64,000 bases of DNA from Clostridia bacterium. GTDB taxonomy: Bacteria > Bacillota > Clostridia > RGIG6154. Under the pieces are notes generated by a model that was given only the letters and a program-made list of their open reading frames with translations, was not told the DNA's origin and did not search any database. Positions 9,504 to 19,406 of this stretch are shown in pieces; the stretch's first letter is position 1; the number at the start of each line of letters is the position of its first letter. Location: NCBI GenBank assembly GCA_017409875.1, contig JAFQRW010000011.1, positions 62,001-126,000 of the forward strand, given 5' to 3'. The translations under genes and the position numbers were made by a program.

Positions 9504-10556
9504 GTGAACAGCAAAGAATTACTTAATGCGATTGCCATGCTTGAGAAGGAAAAAGGTATTGAAAGAGAGTATATGTTTCAGGCAATCGAGAGTGCGCTTG
9601 CAATAGCGTACAAAAGAAGCATCAAAGGAATTAAAGGTGCAGATTTAGTTGTTGAGCTTAACAGAGAAAATGGAGAAGTAACTTTGTATAAGCACTGCAA
9701 GGTAGTTGAAAATGGATTAGGTCAGGACGGAGAGTACGACTTAGACGAGGCAAAAGAAATTAATGAGGCTTATGAGATTGGCGATGTTGTCGTTGAAGAA
9801 ATAGATCAAACTCCTTTTTCAAGAATTGCGGCACAGACAGCAAAGCAAGTTATGTTGCAAAAACTTCGTGAAGCGGAAAGCGGCAAACTCTATACAGAAT
9901 TCAGAAAGAAAGAAAATACAGTTACTACTGGTATAGTTAAAAGAATTGATAAGAAAAATATTATAGTTGATGTTGGCAATTTTGAGGCAATTATTCCACC
10001 AAGCGAACAAATTGAAGGTGAGAAAATTGAACCGGGTGATAAGATTAAACTTTATGTTGCCAAGGTTAACAAAACTAATTACGGACCTGAAGTTATTGTT
10101 TCAAGAAGCAATGCAGGGATTGTTGGTAAACTTTTTGAAAATGAAGTTCCTGAAATTGGAGAAGGCATTGTTGAAATCAAAGCTATTTCACGCGAACCTG
10201 GCTCCAGAACAAAAATTGCAGTTTATGCAGAAAATTCTAATATCGACCCAATCGGCTCATGTGTTGGTCAGCGAGGAACAAGAGTCCAGAATGTTGTTGA
10301 TGCACTTGGCGGAGAAAAAATTGATATCATTAAATGGAGCGAAGACCCAGCTGAATTCATTCAGGCTGCCTTAAGTCCTGCAAAGGTTATCTCGATTGAT
10401 GTAAATGAAGATGAAAAAATGTGTACGGTTGTAGTTCCTGCTTTTCAGCTTTCACTTGCAATCGGAAGAGAGGGACAGAACGCAAGATTAGCAGCTAAAC
10501 TTACCGGATGGAAAATAGATATCAAAGCGGAAGACAATATTAATTTAGAGTTTTAA
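9504..10556 (+). CDS. nusA: Transcription termination/antitermination factor NusA
   Basis: A 350-residue RNA-polymerase-binding factor controlling pausing, termination and antitermination. Order: N-terminal polymerase-binding domain (residues 1-125), S1 domain (about 135-200, GIVKRIDKKNIIVDVGNFEAIIP), then two KH domains (about 230-345, including DPIGSCVGQRGTRVQNVV and AIGREGQNARLAAKLTGWKI). It lacks the extra acidic C-terminal repeats of proteobacterial NusA, as expected for Firmicutes. The start is GTG, supported by GAGGAGGTAAC upstream. Confidence 0.97.
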   Translation: MNSKELLNAIAMLEKEKGIEREYMFQAIESALAIAYKRSIKGIKGADLVVELNRENGEVTLYKHCKVVENGLGQDGEYDLDEAKEINEAYEIGDVVVEEIDQTPFSRIAAQTAKQVMLQKLREAESGKLYTEFRKKENTVTTGIVKRIDKKNIIVDVGNFEAIIPPSEQIEGEKIEPGDKIKLYVAKVNKTNYGPEVIVSRSNAGIVGKLFENEVPEIGEGIVEIKAISREPGSRTKIAVYAENSNIDPIGSCVGQRGTRVQNVVDALGGEKIDIIKWSEDPAEFIQAALSPAKVISIDVNEDEKMCTVVVPAFQLSLAIGREGQNARLAAKLTGWKIDIKAEDNINLEF

Positions 10557-10566
10557 GGGTAAATTT

Positions 10567-10827
10567 ATGAATGATAAGGTTAATTACAGAACTTGCGTGT
10601 GTTGTAAAAGCTTGAAATATAAGTATGATATGGCAAGAATAGCAGTAGTTGATGGCAAGGTAAGTTGCGATGTAAGCTTTAAGGCTGGAGGACGCGGAAT
10701 GTATATTTGTAGTCTAAAATGTCTTGAAAAGATTTCTTCATCCAAAAAGTTTTCGAAGATTTATAATTTGGTGTCAGATGAAGAAATTCTTAAATCTATA
10801 AAGGAAGTGCTCAAAAATGCAGAATAA
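10567..10827 (+). CDS. rnpM: YlxR-family RNA-binding protein (RNase P modulator)
   Basis: An 86-residue DUF448 protein with the typical RTCVCCKS start and the GRGMYICSLKCLEK motif. Family members in the nusA-infB operon bind RNA, and the Bacillus protein modulates RNase P. Its last 11 bases overlap the following L7Ae-type gene, indicating translational coupling. Confidence 0.9.
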   Translation: MNDKVNYRTCVCCKSLKYKYDMARIAVVDGKVSCDVSFKAGGRGMYICSLKCLEKISSSKKFSKIYNLVSDEEILKSIKEVLKNAE

Positions 10828-11116
10828 AGCAGAAAGACTTATTGGACTTGCAACAAGAGCCGGTAAAATTATAACAGGAATTGAATTATGTGAAAAAGCT
10901 GTTAAAACAAATAAAGCTAAACTTATTATTCTTGCAAGAGATATTTCAGAATCATCAAAAAAGGTTTTTATAGGTTCAGGAGTTGATACTATATATGTTG
11001 ACTCTAAAGAAAAACTTGGCAAATGCACGGGAAAAGAAGTAAGAAGCGTTGCTGTGATAACCGATAGTGATTTTTCAGACGCTGTCTTAAAGGCATATTT
11101 AAATAACGATATGTGA
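10817..11116 (+). CDS. ylxQ: L7Ae/L30e-family ribosomal-like protein YlxQ
   Basis: A 99-residue protein of the L7Ae/L30e/S12e/Gadd45 fold that binds kink-turn RNA. Signature segments are RLIGLATRAGKIITG near the N-terminus, AKLIILARDISESSKKV, and GKCTGKEVRSVAVITDSDFS. It starts inside the 3' end of rnpM and is followed by infB, the normal Firmicute order. Confidence 0.92.
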   Translation: MQNKAERLIGLATRAGKIITGIELCEKAVKTNKAKLIILARDISESSKKVFIGSGVDTIYVDSKEKLGKCTGKEVRSVAVITDSDFSDAVLKAYLNNDM

Positions 11117-11155
11117 TTTATATTGCGTCTTGATACAAGAAAGCGAGGAATTTTA

Positions 11156-13486
11156 ATGCTACAAAAAGTAAGAGTACATGAACTTGCAAAAGATTTAAAT
11201 ATGACAAGCAAAGATGTTATAAGCATTTTAGAGCAGTTTGGTATAGCTGTTAAAGGTTATATGACTGTTTTAGAAGAAAATCAGCTTGATTTAATCTTTG
11301 AAATGCTGTCACAAAAATTTGACAAGGGCGGTAAATTTGACATTTTAAACAGCACTATGCAGTATGGTGTAATTGTCAGAAAAGAAGAACCTAAGCCGGA
11401 GAAAAAAGAAGAAACTGTCGTAGAGGCTAAAAAAGAAGATTCAAGCGAACAAAAACCTAAAAAGCAGTCAAATCCGCATCCTTTTGAAAAATCTGAGAAG
11501 AAGAAGCAATCACAACCTCAGCAAAAGAAAGAGCGTGTTAACGTTGTTGTAAATACACGTTCAGAAGCTATCGATGTTAATCGAATAGAAAAAGTTGAAC
11601 AAATCGAGGAAATGGTTTCGGATAAAATCAAGGATAATGTTCAAAATAAACAGAAAATCAAAAAAGGACAAAACAGATTTGGAAGAAAAGACAACAAGCC
11701 TTTGCAACAGGTTAAAAAAGCAATTCCAAAGCCTGTAAAACTTGAGGTAGAAATTCCGGATTCTATTTCTGTCGGTGAGCTTGCATCAAGACTTAAAAAG
11801 ACTGCTGCAGAAGTAGTTAAGAAGTTGTTTATGTTAGGTCAGATGGCTGCAGTGAGTGATATTATTGATTTTGATACAGCTGCCATTGTTGCCGAGGAAT
11901 TTGGTGCTATTGTAACAAAAGAAGTTATTATAACCGCAGAAGAGTCTCTTTTGATTGACATTGAAGACAAAGAAGAAGATTTGCTTCCACGTAGTCCGGT
12001 AGTTTGTGTTATGGGACACGTTGACCATGGTAAGACAAGTCTTTTGGATAAAATCAGAAGTACACATGTTACTGATGGTGAAGCCGGGGGCATTACACAG
12101 CATATTGGTGCATATAGAGTTAATCTTAATGGCAAAGAATTAACCTTCCTCGACACTCCAGGACATGAAGCTTTCACAGCAATGCGCGCAAGAGGTGCTC
12201 AGGTTACCGATATTGCAATTTTGGTTGTGGCAGCTGATGACGGTATTATGCCTCAGACTATTGAAGCAATCAACCATGCAAAAGCTGCAGGAGTAAGCGT
12301 AATTGTCGCTGTAAATAAATGCGATAAAGAAGCTGCTAACCCTGACAGAGTTTTGCAGGAGTTAACAGAATATGAATTAATACCTGAACAGTGGGGTGGA
12401 GATACTATTTGTGTAAATGTGTCTGCACTTACAGGTCAGGGTATTGATGAACTTTTAGAAATGCTTCTTTTGGTTGCAGATGTAAGAGAATTAAAAGCTA
12501 ACCCGAACAGAGAGGCAAGAGGAACTGTTATTGAATCAAAACTTGACAAAGGAAGAGGTCCTGTTGCAACTGTTTTAGTACAAAATGGTACTCTTAAAAT
12601 TGGTGATATTGTTGTTGTTGGAACATCTATTGGTAGAGTTCGTGCTATGATGGACGACAGAGGAAACAGAGTTAAAACTGCTGAACCTTCAGTTCCTGTA
12701 GAAATTCTTGGTCTTTCAAGCGTTCCAAGTGGTGGTGATCTTTTCTATGTTGTTGAAAATGAAAAGAAAGCCCGTGATGTTGTTGACGAAAGAATTGCTA
12801 AGCAAAAAGAAGAGGCATTGCAGGCAACACAAAAAGCATCTCTTGAGTCTTTGTTCAGCCAGATTGAACAGGGCAAGATGAAAGAATTAAATATTATCAT
12901 CAAGGCTGACGTTCAAGGCTCAGTTGAAGCAGTTAAGCAGTCTCTAGAAAAACTCAGCAACGATGAAGTAAGAATCAGAATAATTCATGGCGGTGTTGGC
13001 GGTATCAATGATTCTGATGTTATGCTCGCATCTGCTTCTAATGCTATTATTGTTGGATTTAACGTTCGACCTGATTCAAATGCTATTTCAAGCGCTGAAA
13101 AAGCAGAGGTTGAAATTCGTCTTTACAGAGTTATTTATACTGCAATAGAAGAAATTGAAGCTGCTATGAAAGGTATGCTTGACCCTGAATTTAAAGAAGT
13201 TGTACAAGGTCATGCTGAAATCAGGCAAACTTTCAAGGTTTCTGGTGTGGGAACTATTGGCGGCTCTTATGTATTAGACGGTAAGATTTCAAGGAATTCG
13301 CAGGTTCGTATCGTTCGTGACAGTATTGTAATTCACGAAGGTGTCTTAGATTCACTTAAGAGATTTAAAGATGATGTTAAAGAAGTTGCAAGCGGTTACG
13401 AATGCGGTATCGGTATTGAAAACTTCAACGATATCAAAGAAGGCGATATAGTTGAAAGCTTTATAATGGAAGAAATTAAACGTTAA
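11156..13486 (+). CDS. infB: Translation initiation factor IF-2
   Basis: This 776-residue GTPase positions initiator tRNA on the ribosome. The N-terminal IF2-N helix ([18 protein letters not shown]), a Lys/Glu-rich linker (about residues 75-185) and a second IF2-N domain precede the G domain with GHVDHGKTS (near residue 287), DTPGHEAF and NKCD. Domains II, III and the fMet-tRNA-binding IV complete it. An in-frame TTG at 11123 gives eleven extra residues that do not belong to the family; ATG 11156 has GCGAGGA upstream and the canonical N-terminus [11 protein letters not shown]. Confidence 0.97.
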   Translation: MLQKVRVHELAKDLNMTSKDVISILEQFGIAVKGYMTVLEENQLDLIFEMLSQKFDKGGKFDILNSTMQYGVIVRKEEPKPEKKEETVVEAKKEDSSEQKPKKQSNPHPFEKSEKKKQSQPQQKKERVNVVVNTRSEAIDVNRIEKVEQIEEMVSDKIKDNVQNKQKIKKGQNRFGRKDNKPLQQVKKAIPKPVKLEVEIPDSISVGELASRLKKTAAEVVKKLFMLGQMAAVSDIIDFDTAAIVAEEFGAIVTKEVIITAEESLLIDIEDKEEDLLPRSPVVCVMGHVDHGKTSLLDKIRSTHVTDGEAGGITQHIGAYRVNLNGKELTFLDTPGHEAFTAMRARGAQVTDIAILVVAADDGIMPQTIEAINHAKAAGVSVIVAVNKCDKEAANPDRVLQELTEYELIPEQWGGDTICVNVSALTGQGIDELLEMLLLVADVRELKANPNREARGTVIESKLDKGRGPVATVLVQNGTLKIGDIVVVGTSIGRVRAMMDDRGNRVKTAEPSVPVEILGLSSVPSGGDLFYVVENEKKARDVVDERIAKQKEEALQATQKASLESLFSQIEQGKMKELNIIIKADVQGSVEAVKQSLEKLSNDEVRIRIIHGGVGGINDSDVMLASASNAIIVGFNVRPDSNAISSAEKAEVEIRLYRVIYTAIEEIEAAMKGMLDPEFKEVVQGHAEIRQTFKVSGVGTIGGSYVLDGKISRNSQVRIVRDSIVIHEGVLDSLKRFKDDVKEVASGYECGIGIENFNDIKEGDIVESFIMEEIKR

Positions 13487-13500
13487 CGAAAGGAACTGGT

Positions 13501-13851
13501 ATGGCAAAATTCAGACAACAAAAAATTGATGAAGAAATCAAAAGAGAATTGTGCTCAATTTTACCAATGCTCAAAGACCCCCGATTTGACGGCGTTTTAA
13601 TGTCTGTTGTATCTGTGATTGTTACAAAGGATCTGAAATATGCAAAGGTTTATATTTCTGCTTTTACTGATGACGATAAGAAAAAAGAAGTCTTAAAAGG
13701 ACTTAATAGCAGTAGCGGCTTTATAAGAAAAGAAATTTCTTCGCGTACCAAATTAAGATATACTCCGGAATTAAACTTTGTTATTGATGATTCGATAGAG
13801 TATGGTTCTCATATTAATCAAATTATTAACAAACTAAACGGTGAACAGTGA
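13501..13851 (+). CDS. rbfA: 30S ribosome-binding factor RbfA
   Basis: A 116-residue KH-like cold-shock and 16S maturation factor. Hallmarks: RQQKIDEEIKRELCSIL at the N-terminus, a DPRFDGVLMSVVSVIVTKDLKYAKVYIS core, and the RTKLRYTPELNFVIDDSIEYG tail. SD GAAAGGAA lies before the ATG. The stop overlaps the next start (TGATG), coupling it to the DHH phosphoesterase. Confidence 0.95.
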   Translation: MAKFRQQKIDEEIKRELCSILPMLKDPRFDGVLMSVVSVIVTKDLKYAKVYISAFTDDDKKKEVLKGLNSSSGFIRKEISSRTKLRYTPELNFVIDDSIEYGSHINQIINKLNGEQ

Positions 13852-14801
13852 TGGAAAATATAGTAAGCGTATTAAGTTCGTGTGAAAAAGTTGCGATTTT
13901 TGTTCATACTTCAGCTGATGCTGATGCATTGGGAAGCGCATTTTCTCTTAAGTACGTTCTTGAAAAGAATGACAAAGCCGCAGATGTATATCTAAATGAA
14001 AAAGTGAGTGAAAGATTAAGTTTTTTACAGAAATTTTGCTTGCTTGAATATCAGTTGGGTGAATTAAAGGACGGCTATGACCTTTTTGTTGCACTCGACT
14101 GCGGAGATGAAGGAAGACTTGGTGTTTATAAAGATTGTTTTGTTAGCTTTGATAAAACTGTCAATATTGATCACCATTTTACTAACAAAGAATATGCAAA
14201 ATATAATTATGTAGACGGAAATGCTTCTGCTACCGGCGAAATCATAACAGATTTATTAAGCAAGATGAATTTTACATTAGATAAAAATATAGCTGCGCTT
14301 TTATATGCGGCAATTTCTTCTGATACCGGTTGCTTTGCATATTCAAATGTTACAAAAAAAACTCATGTTCTGGCAGGTAAGTTGCTTGAATTTGGCATTG
14401 ACAGTGCTGAAATTAACAGATTATTGTTTAAAACATTTTCACTTCTTGAATTAAAACTACAGTCGTTTGTTATTGAAAATATGAAAGTTTTCCACAACGG
14501 AAAGCTTGCGGTTGCAGCTATTACGGAAAATCAACTTAAAAAATTTGGCGCATCTTATGAGCATACTGAAGGACTTGTAGATATTTTAAGAAGTGTTAAA
14601 GATGTTGAAATAGGTTGTTTAATAAAAGAGCAAGATGGGAAAACAAAAGGCAGCATCAGAACTAACACATTTGTTGATGCTGCAGAGATTTCTGCCATCT
14701 TTGGTGGTGGAGGACATAAGAGGGCTGCAGGATTTTCAACTGAATTATCAGTTGAGGATACATTGAATAAATTTGTAGAAATTACTAAGGATTTGTTTTA
14801 G
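13851..14801 (+). CDS. nrnA: DHH-family oligoribonuclease / pAp phosphatase
   Basis: A 316-residue bifunctional nanoRNase/3'-phosphoadenosine 5'-phosphate phosphatase. The DHH domain shows HTSADADALGSA near residue 19, DCGDEGRLG and the eponymous DHHFTNK. DHHA1 at the C-terminus has GSIRTNTFVDAAEIS and FGGGGHKRAAGF. A GTG three bases upstream is in frame, but the ATG overlapping the rbfA stop is more likely. The rbfA-nrnA-truB-ribF order is standard. Confidence 0.93.
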   Translation: MENIVSVLSSCEKVAIFVHTSADADALGSAFSLKYVLEKNDKAADVYLNEKVSERLSFLQKFCLLEYQLGELKDGYDLFVALDCGDEGRLGVYKDCFVSFDKTVNIDHHFTNKEYAKYNYVDGNASATGEIITDLLSKMNFTLDKNIAALLYAAISSDTGCFAYSNVTKKTHVLAGKLLEFGIDSAEINRLLFKTFSLLELKLQSFVIENMKVFHNGKLAVAAITENQLKKFGASYEHTEGLVDILRSVKDVEIGCLIKEQDGKTKGSIRTNTFVDAAEISAIFGGGGHKRAAGFSTELSVEDTLNKFVEITKDLF

Positions 14802-14812
14802 GAGGAACCCTA

Positions 14813-15517
14813 TTGACAGGAATTGTTAACATAAACAAACCTTATGGCAAGAGTTCACACTTCGTTGTAGCTGTTGTACGTAGGGTAACGGGGATTAAAA
14901 AAGTTGGTCATACAGGAACTCTTGACCCTTTGGCAACCGGTGTGCTGCCGATTTGTATCGGCAGAGAGTCTACTAAGCTTTCACAAAAGATTATGGATGG
15001 CACTAAGTGCTACAGGGCAGTGCTTCAGCTTGGTATAACTACTACTACTCAAGACAGCGAAGGGGAAATTATTTCCCAAAAAGACGTTAATGTTTCTTTG
15101 GACGATATAACTGAGGCTGTTAATAGCTTTGTTGGTCAAATAAGTCAAATTCCGCCCATGTACAGCGCCGTTAAAATTAACGGACAAAAATTGTACAAGC
15201 TTGCAAGAGAAGGCAAAGAGGTTGAAAGAGAGCCAAGAAAAATCAATATTTATTCTATTGAAATATTAAATACAGATTTAAATCTTAATCAGATAGAACT
15301 TAATATTTCATGTTCTAAAGGTACATATATAAGAACACTTTGCAATGATATTGGTGAAAAGTTAGGATGCGGAGGATATATGGCATCGTTAGTAAGAACA
15401 AAAAGTAGCTGTTTTTGTATTGAAAACAGTTTTACATTGGACGAATTTGAGCAAATGTGGAAAAACGGAGAGTATGAAAAGGTGCTTATTCCGCCTGAAA
15501 CCTTTATTGAGGAGTAA
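14813..15517 (+). CDS. truB: tRNA pseudouridine(55) synthase
   Basis: The 234-residue enzyme makes pseudouridine 55 in the T loop of tRNAs. The catalytic Asp is in GTLDPLATGVLP (around residue 38), with GIVNINKPYGKSS at the N-terminus and the later YKLAREGKEVEREPR and CSKGTYIRTLCNDIG motifs. The start is TTG, chosen for AGGAGG upstream and the family N-terminus. The protein is shorter than enteric TruB because it lacks the extended C-terminal PUA region; this is usual in Firmicutes. Confidence 0.94.
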   Translation: MTGIVNINKPYGKSSHFVVAVVRRVTGIKKVGHTGTLDPLATGVLPICIGRESTKLSQKIMDGTKCYRAVLQLGITTTTQDSEGEIISQKDVNVSLDDITEAVNSFVGQISQIPPMYSAVKINGQKLYKLAREGKEVEREPRKINIYSIEILNTDLNLNQIELNISCSKGTYIRTLCNDIGEKLGCGGYMASLVRTKSSCFCIENSFTLDEFEQMWKNGEYEKVLIPPETFIEE

Positions 15518-15520
15518 ACT

Positions 15521-16444
15521 ATGAGAGTGATATATGCTGATGAAAAATTGTGCTTGAATAACACTGTGGTTATTCTTGGCAATTTTGATGGTGTGCACAT
15601 TGCTCATCAGTCGCTAATTAAAGAGGCTGTAAAAATTGCCGAAAAAAAATCTTTGTCATCTGTAGTTTATACCTTCAGTGAGCATCCTCAAAAGAAATTA
15701 TTTGGAGATATTAAAACAATAACTTTAAATTCTGAAAAAGAAAAAATTTTTTCTGACTTAGGTGTGGATGTTTTGGTTTATCAACACCCAACCAAAGATT
15801 TTTTAAATATTCCACCTGAAGATTTTATATCAGACATTTTGGTAAAATCTCTTGGTACAAAGGTAATCGTCGTTGGTGAGCATTATTCTTTTGGTTGTAA
15901 TGCTTCGGGTAATAGTAACCTTTTGAAAACTTTTTCAAGCAAATTTGGTATTGTAACACACATTATGCCTCTGATTTTTAATGACGGTGAGTTAGTGTCA
16001 AGTTCAAATATAAGAAAACATATTGTTAGCGGTGAAATAACCCGCGCAAACAAATTGCTTGGGAGAGAGTTTTGTATATCCGGAAAAATTGAGCACGGCA
16101 ATCAGATGGGAAACAAAATGGGATTTCCAACTGCAAATATTAGCTTGATGACAGAAAAGGTTATTCCAAAGTATGGTGTATATGCGTGCAGTGTTCTTAT
16201 TGAAAACACACGTTACCAGGGGATTGCAAATATTGGTGTAAAACCTACTTTTGACGGTGAAATTCCTTTAATAGAAGTGCATTTATTTAATACAAACGAA
16301 AATTTTTATGAGAAAAATGCAACTGTAAATCTTTATGAGTTCATCAGAGAAGAAATTAAATTTTCTGATATATATTCTTTAAAAAATCAAATTGAGATTG
16401 ATGTAAAATCAGTAAAAGAATATTTTTCATATAACCTCAAATAA
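15521..16444 (+). CDS. ribF: Bifunctional riboflavin kinase / FAD synthetase
   Basis: 307 residues. The N-terminal FMN adenylyltransferase half has GNFDGVHIAHQ (near residue 20), FSEHPQK, and later SSSNIRKHI. The C-terminal flavokinase half has KMGFPTANIS, PKYGVYAC and GIANIGVKPTF. Together they convert riboflavin to FMN and then FAD. Its stop codon lies inside a strong hairpin that separates the operon from gpr. Confidence 0.95.
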   Translation: MRVIYADEKLCLNNTVVILGNFDGVHIAHQSLIKEAVKIAEKKSLSSVVYTFSEHPQKKLFGDIKTITLNSEKEKIFSDLGVDVLVYQHPTKDFLNIPPEDFISDILVKSLGTKVIVVGEHYSFGCNASGNSNLLKTFSSKFGIVTHIMPLIFNDGELVSSSNIRKHIVSGEITRANKLLGREFCISGKIEHGNQMGNKMGFPTANISLMTEKVIPKYGVYACSVLIENTRYQGIANIGVKPTFDGEIPLIEVHLFNTNENFYEKNATVNLYEFIREEIKFSDIYSLKNQIEIDVKSVKEYFSYNLK

Positions 16445-16476
16445 TAAAAGTGTCCCTAATGGACACTTTTATTATT
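16440..16476. terminator. Long hairpin between ribF and gpr
   Basis: AATAATAAAAGTGTCC pairs perfectly with its reverse complement across a 5-base loop (16-bp stem). Because the arms are A-rich on the left and T-rich on the right, it can act as an intrinsic terminator in either direction. The right arm ends only about a dozen bases before the gpr ATG and directly abuts its SD. Confidence 0.75.
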
Positions 16477-16489
16477 TGGAGTGAAATTT

Positions 16490-17404
16490 ATGCTTAGAAC
16501 AGACCTTGCTTTAGAAGCAAAAGAAATGTACCACGAAAAAGTAGGGGATACAACTGAAATTGAGGGCGTTGTTGCTGACAGTAAAGAAATTGATGGCGTT
16601 ATAGTAACACATGTGGAGATTTTAAACGAAAAAGGTAGCAACAATATTGGTAAACCTGTTGGGAATTATTATACTTTGGAAATACCTGAGTTTAAGGAGA
16701 TAGGGTATGCATATTATCATCTTGTTTCCGAACTGCTAAGCGAATACTTAAAAAAAATATTGCCATGCATGCAAGGCAAAACTGCACTCGTGGTTGGACT
16801 GGGCAATAGGCATATAACATCAGATGCACTTGGCCCTTTTGCAGTAGATAAGCTTATAGTAACAAGACATCTTTTTGAACTTGCACCCAAAAGTGTTGGT
16901 GCTCTGGGCTCTCTTTGTGCGGTTTCTCCTGGAGTATTAGGAGGGACGGGTATAGAAACAGCAGAAATAATTAAAGGTGTGTGTGATAAGATAAAGCCTG
17001 ACGCAGTAATAGTGATAGACGCACTTGCTTCAAGAAAGACTGAGAGAGTTGCAACAACAATTCAAATGTCAGATACAGGGATAAATCCCGGGTCAGGAAT
17101 TGGCAATCACCGTAAAGAGATTACAAAAAGGTATCTTGGTGCGCCTGTGGTTTCAATTGGAGTTCCTATGGTGGTTGATTCGTTAACCATAGCTTATGAT
17201 GCAATTGATGAAATAGGTATGATTGAAAAAACTGAAATATTAAATAAAATCGGTAAAAAAAAACAAGACGAAAACGCCTTGTTTATTGTAACGCCTAAAG
17301 ACATAGATAAGCTAACAACTCAAATGGCAAACATCATATCAAGTGCAATCAACATAACTCTTCACAATATAAAAATTGAAGAAATTGATAGCTATCTGGG
17401 ATAA
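16490..17404 (+). CDS. gpr: Spore germination protease GPR
   Basis: A 304-residue aspartate-type protease that degrades small acid-soluble spore proteins during germination. It is made as a zymogen; the N-terminal RTDLALEAKEMY resembles the autoprocessing and SASP cleavage consensus. Other family features are VVGLGNRHITSDALGP, the VSPGVLGGTGIET and VIDALASRKTERVATTIQ blocks, and DTGINPGSGIGNHRKEI. An in-frame GTG at 16481 would leave no SD spacing; ATG 16490 has TTGGAG eight bases upstream. Expression in the forespore would be expected, but I see no convincing sigma-G promoter between the hairpin and the gene. Confidence 0.95.
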   Translation: MLRTDLALEAKEMYHEKVGDTTEIEGVVADSKEIDGVIVTHVEILNEKGSNNIGKPVGNYYTLEIPEFKEIGYAYYHLVSELLSEYLKKILPCMQGKTALVVGLGNRHITSDALGPFAVDKLIVTRHLFELAPKSVGALGSLCAVSPGVLGGTGIETAEIIKGVCDKIKPDAVIVIDALASRKTERVATTIQMSDTGINPGSGIGNHRKEITKRYLGAPVVSIGVPMVVDSLTIAYDAIDEIGMIEKTEILNKIGKKKQDENALFIVTPKDIDKLTTQMANIISSAINITLHNIKIEEIDSYLG

Positions 17405-17587
17405 TTAATCGCTTAAATTACTAATTTTTACAGTTCTCTTTTTTCGTATTTCTCTTTTTGTTAAATCTTCTTTATAACGCTTACATGCACAATTATTATT
17501 TAAAACACCATATTTCGAGCAAAGAACCTCATCTGTAACAAGAACTGTTGCATAAACGCAGGTATCGCAAATATTGATATTTTCCAT
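17405..17587 (-). CDS. Small cysteine-rich protein
   Basis: A 60-residue, probably cytosolic protein with five cysteines: CDTC near the N-terminus, then LCSKYG and CACKRY, followed by a basic tail. The spacing suggests a small zinc or disulfide knuckle. Similar short CxxC proteins are frequent in Clostridia, but I cannot assign a function. It is real on the evidence of a GAGGTG SD before the ATG and a promoter with ideal spacing upstream. It converges on gpr, ending one base after it. Confidence 0.75.
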   Translation of the reverse strand: MENINICDTCVYATVLVTDEVLCSKYGVLNNNCACKRYKEDLTKREIRKKRTVKISNLSD

Positions 17588-17620
17588 ACAAACACCTCGT
17601 AATTTAGTATTTATACTGTT

Positions 17621-17649
17621 ATTATATCAGAAAAGAGCAGTGTTTGCAA
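17621..17649 (-). promoter_or_regulatory. Sigma-A promoter of the small Cys-rich gene
   Basis: Reading the minus strand, TTGCAA and TATAAT are separated by 17 bases, about 35 bases before the ATG at 17587. It is back-to-back with the promoter of the flippase gene. Confidence 0.7.
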
Positions 17650-17669
17650 TATATACTGCTTTAAAAGTG

Positions 17670-17698
17670 TTGATTTGGTAATAAAAATTTGTTATAAT
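17670..17698 (+). promoter_or_regulatory. Sigma-A promoter of the spoVB-like gene
   Basis: TTGATT and TATAAT are separated by 17 bases and end about 37 bases before the TTG start of the flippase gene. The spacing is ideal, indicating vegetative expression of this MOP-family transporter. Confidence 0.75.
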
Positions 17699-17735
17699 AT
17701 ATAAAGTTAAAATAGTTTTTATGGAGGTGGATGTT

Positions 17736-19322
17736 TTGGGAAATGTTAAAAAACAAACTTTTTTGCAAGGTGCATTGATAATTGCTATAGCACACATTTT
17801 TGTCAAAATTATTGGTGCGTTATTTAAAATTCCGTTGACAAGGTTTATTTTAGGACCTGACGGAATTGGAATTTATAATTCTTCCTATACAATTTATAAT
17901 GTACTTTTTATTGTTTCTACAGCAGGTCTGCCAGTCGCAATATCAAAAATGGTTAGTGAAAGTATTGCCAAAAAAAACTATAATGAGGCATTAAAGATTT
18001 TTAATGTATCAAGGATAATACTATTTGTTTTAGGTGCTTTAGGATTTTGCGTGCTTTTGTTTGGCGCAACCGCATTTGCCGAATTTTTAAAAATTCCCAG
18101 TGCCGGAATTGCTATTATGTCAATGGCACCAAGTTTATTTTTTGTTTCACTGATGAGTTCTTATCGCGGCTTTTACCAGGGAATGTCAAATATGATGCCA
18201 ACTGCAATTTCCGAAGTAATAGAATCATTTGGCAAAATGTTTGTCGGACTTGCTCTTGCATACATATTTTTAAGTTATGGTGTGGAATATGCTGCTTCAG
18301 GTGCGATTTTAGGTGTTTCAACCGGTACATTTATTGCTGCTGCTTTTTTAATGTTATATTGGAAAAAACTGCAACCGGATGTTAAAAAAATGTGCACTCA
18401 GGATGCAAAAACAAGCTCGTCAAAAAGCATAGCATCAAAATTAGTTAAACTTGCAATCCCCATTACATTAGGGGCTTCTGTTTTTACATTAGCAAGCGTT
18501 ATTGATTTAACAATGATAATGAGACAGCTTGCTGACCTTGGGTTTGACGAAGATGCAAGAAAAACAATGTATGGATATTATTCAGGCTATGCAGTGACTA
18601 TGTTTAATCTTCCGCCGACAATTATTGCGTCTCTTGCAGTAAGTATAGTTCCTGCTATATCTTCTGCTTTGGTTAATCGTGATGCAGTTACAGCAACAAA
18701 AACTGTTGAAACGGCAATAAGAATTACTTTTTTGATTGCTTTGCCATGTGCTATTGGTATGTCGGTTTTGTCAGGGCCTATTTTAAATCTCGCTTTTGGA
18801 GATACAGGAGCTGAATTGCTGCTCGCTATTCTTGCGTACGGTGTTATTTTTGTTAGTGTTGTAATGGTTGCAAATGCAATCATACAGGCTAAAGGAAATG
18901 TGTGGGTTCCTGTTATCAATATGTGCATAGGCGGCATCGTTAAGGTTGTTGTTAATTATATATTGGTTGGCAATATCAATATTAATATTAATGGGGCGCC
19001 TGTTGGTACAGTTTTATGTTATTTAACTACTGCAGTGCTTGATATTGTTGCTATCAATAAATACTTTACACCTAAATATGGCGTTTCGTTTTTTGTTAAA
19101 ACAATAATTTCTGCGATAATAATGGGTGTATGTGCAAAATATCTTTATAGCGGTTTAGTATCAGTTACTTCATCAAATAATATTTCGCTTTTAGTTTCGG
19201 TAGTATGCGCGGTCCTCATATATTTCGGCCTTATTATTGTGTTTAAAGCGGTTGAAAGACAGGATTTAGAGGCAATGCCTTTTGGTGAAAAGCTGGTAAA
19301 ATTACTTAATAATTTTTTATAA
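17736..19322 (+). CDS. Polysaccharide/lipid flippase of the MOP superfamily, SpoVB-like
   Basis: A 528-residue polytopic membrane protein with about 14 hydrophobic segments. The N-terminus (QGALIIAIAHIFVKIIGALFK, then IPLTRFILGPDGIGIYN) is typical of the SpoVB/YtgP/MurJ-like branch that flips lipid-linked wall precursors. YRGFYQGMSNMMPTA is another family block. I prefer TTG 17736 over ATG 17721, because GGAGGTGG overlaps the ATG and is correctly spaced for the TTG. It could be SpoVB (cortex synthesis) or the vegetative paralogue; the sigma-A promoter favours vegetative expression. Confidence 0.85.
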   Translation: MGNVKKQTFLQGALIIAIAHIFVKIIGALFKIPLTRFILGPDGIGIYNSSYTIYNVLFIVSTAGLPVAISKMVSESIAKKNYNEALKIFNVSRIILFVLGALGFCVLLFGATAFAEFLKIPSAGIAIMSMAPSLFFVSLMSSYRGFYQGMSNMMPTAISEVIESFGKMFVGLALAYIFLSYGVEYAASGAILGVSTGTFIAAAFLMLYWKKLQPDVKKMCTQDAKTSSSKSIASKLVKLAIPITLGASVFTLASVIDLTMIMRQLADLGFDEDARKTMYGYYSGYAVTMFNLPPTIIASLAVSIVPAISSALVNRDAVTATKTVETAIRITFLIALPCAIGMSVLSGPILNLAFGDTGAELLLAILAYGVIFVSVVMVANAIIQAKGNVWVPVINMCIGGIVKVVVNYILVGNINININGAPVGTVLCYLTTAVLDIVAINKYFTPKYGVSFFVKTIISAIIMGVCAKYLYSGLVSVTSSNNISLLVSVVCAVLIYFGLIIVFKAVERQDLEAMPFGEKLVKLLNNFL

Positions 19323-19406
19323 TACCAATTTGTGCCATTTAAATGCAAAATTTAACTGCATATATAAAAAAATATTCAATTTTTTTGGAAAAATTTAAAA
19401 AAAACC

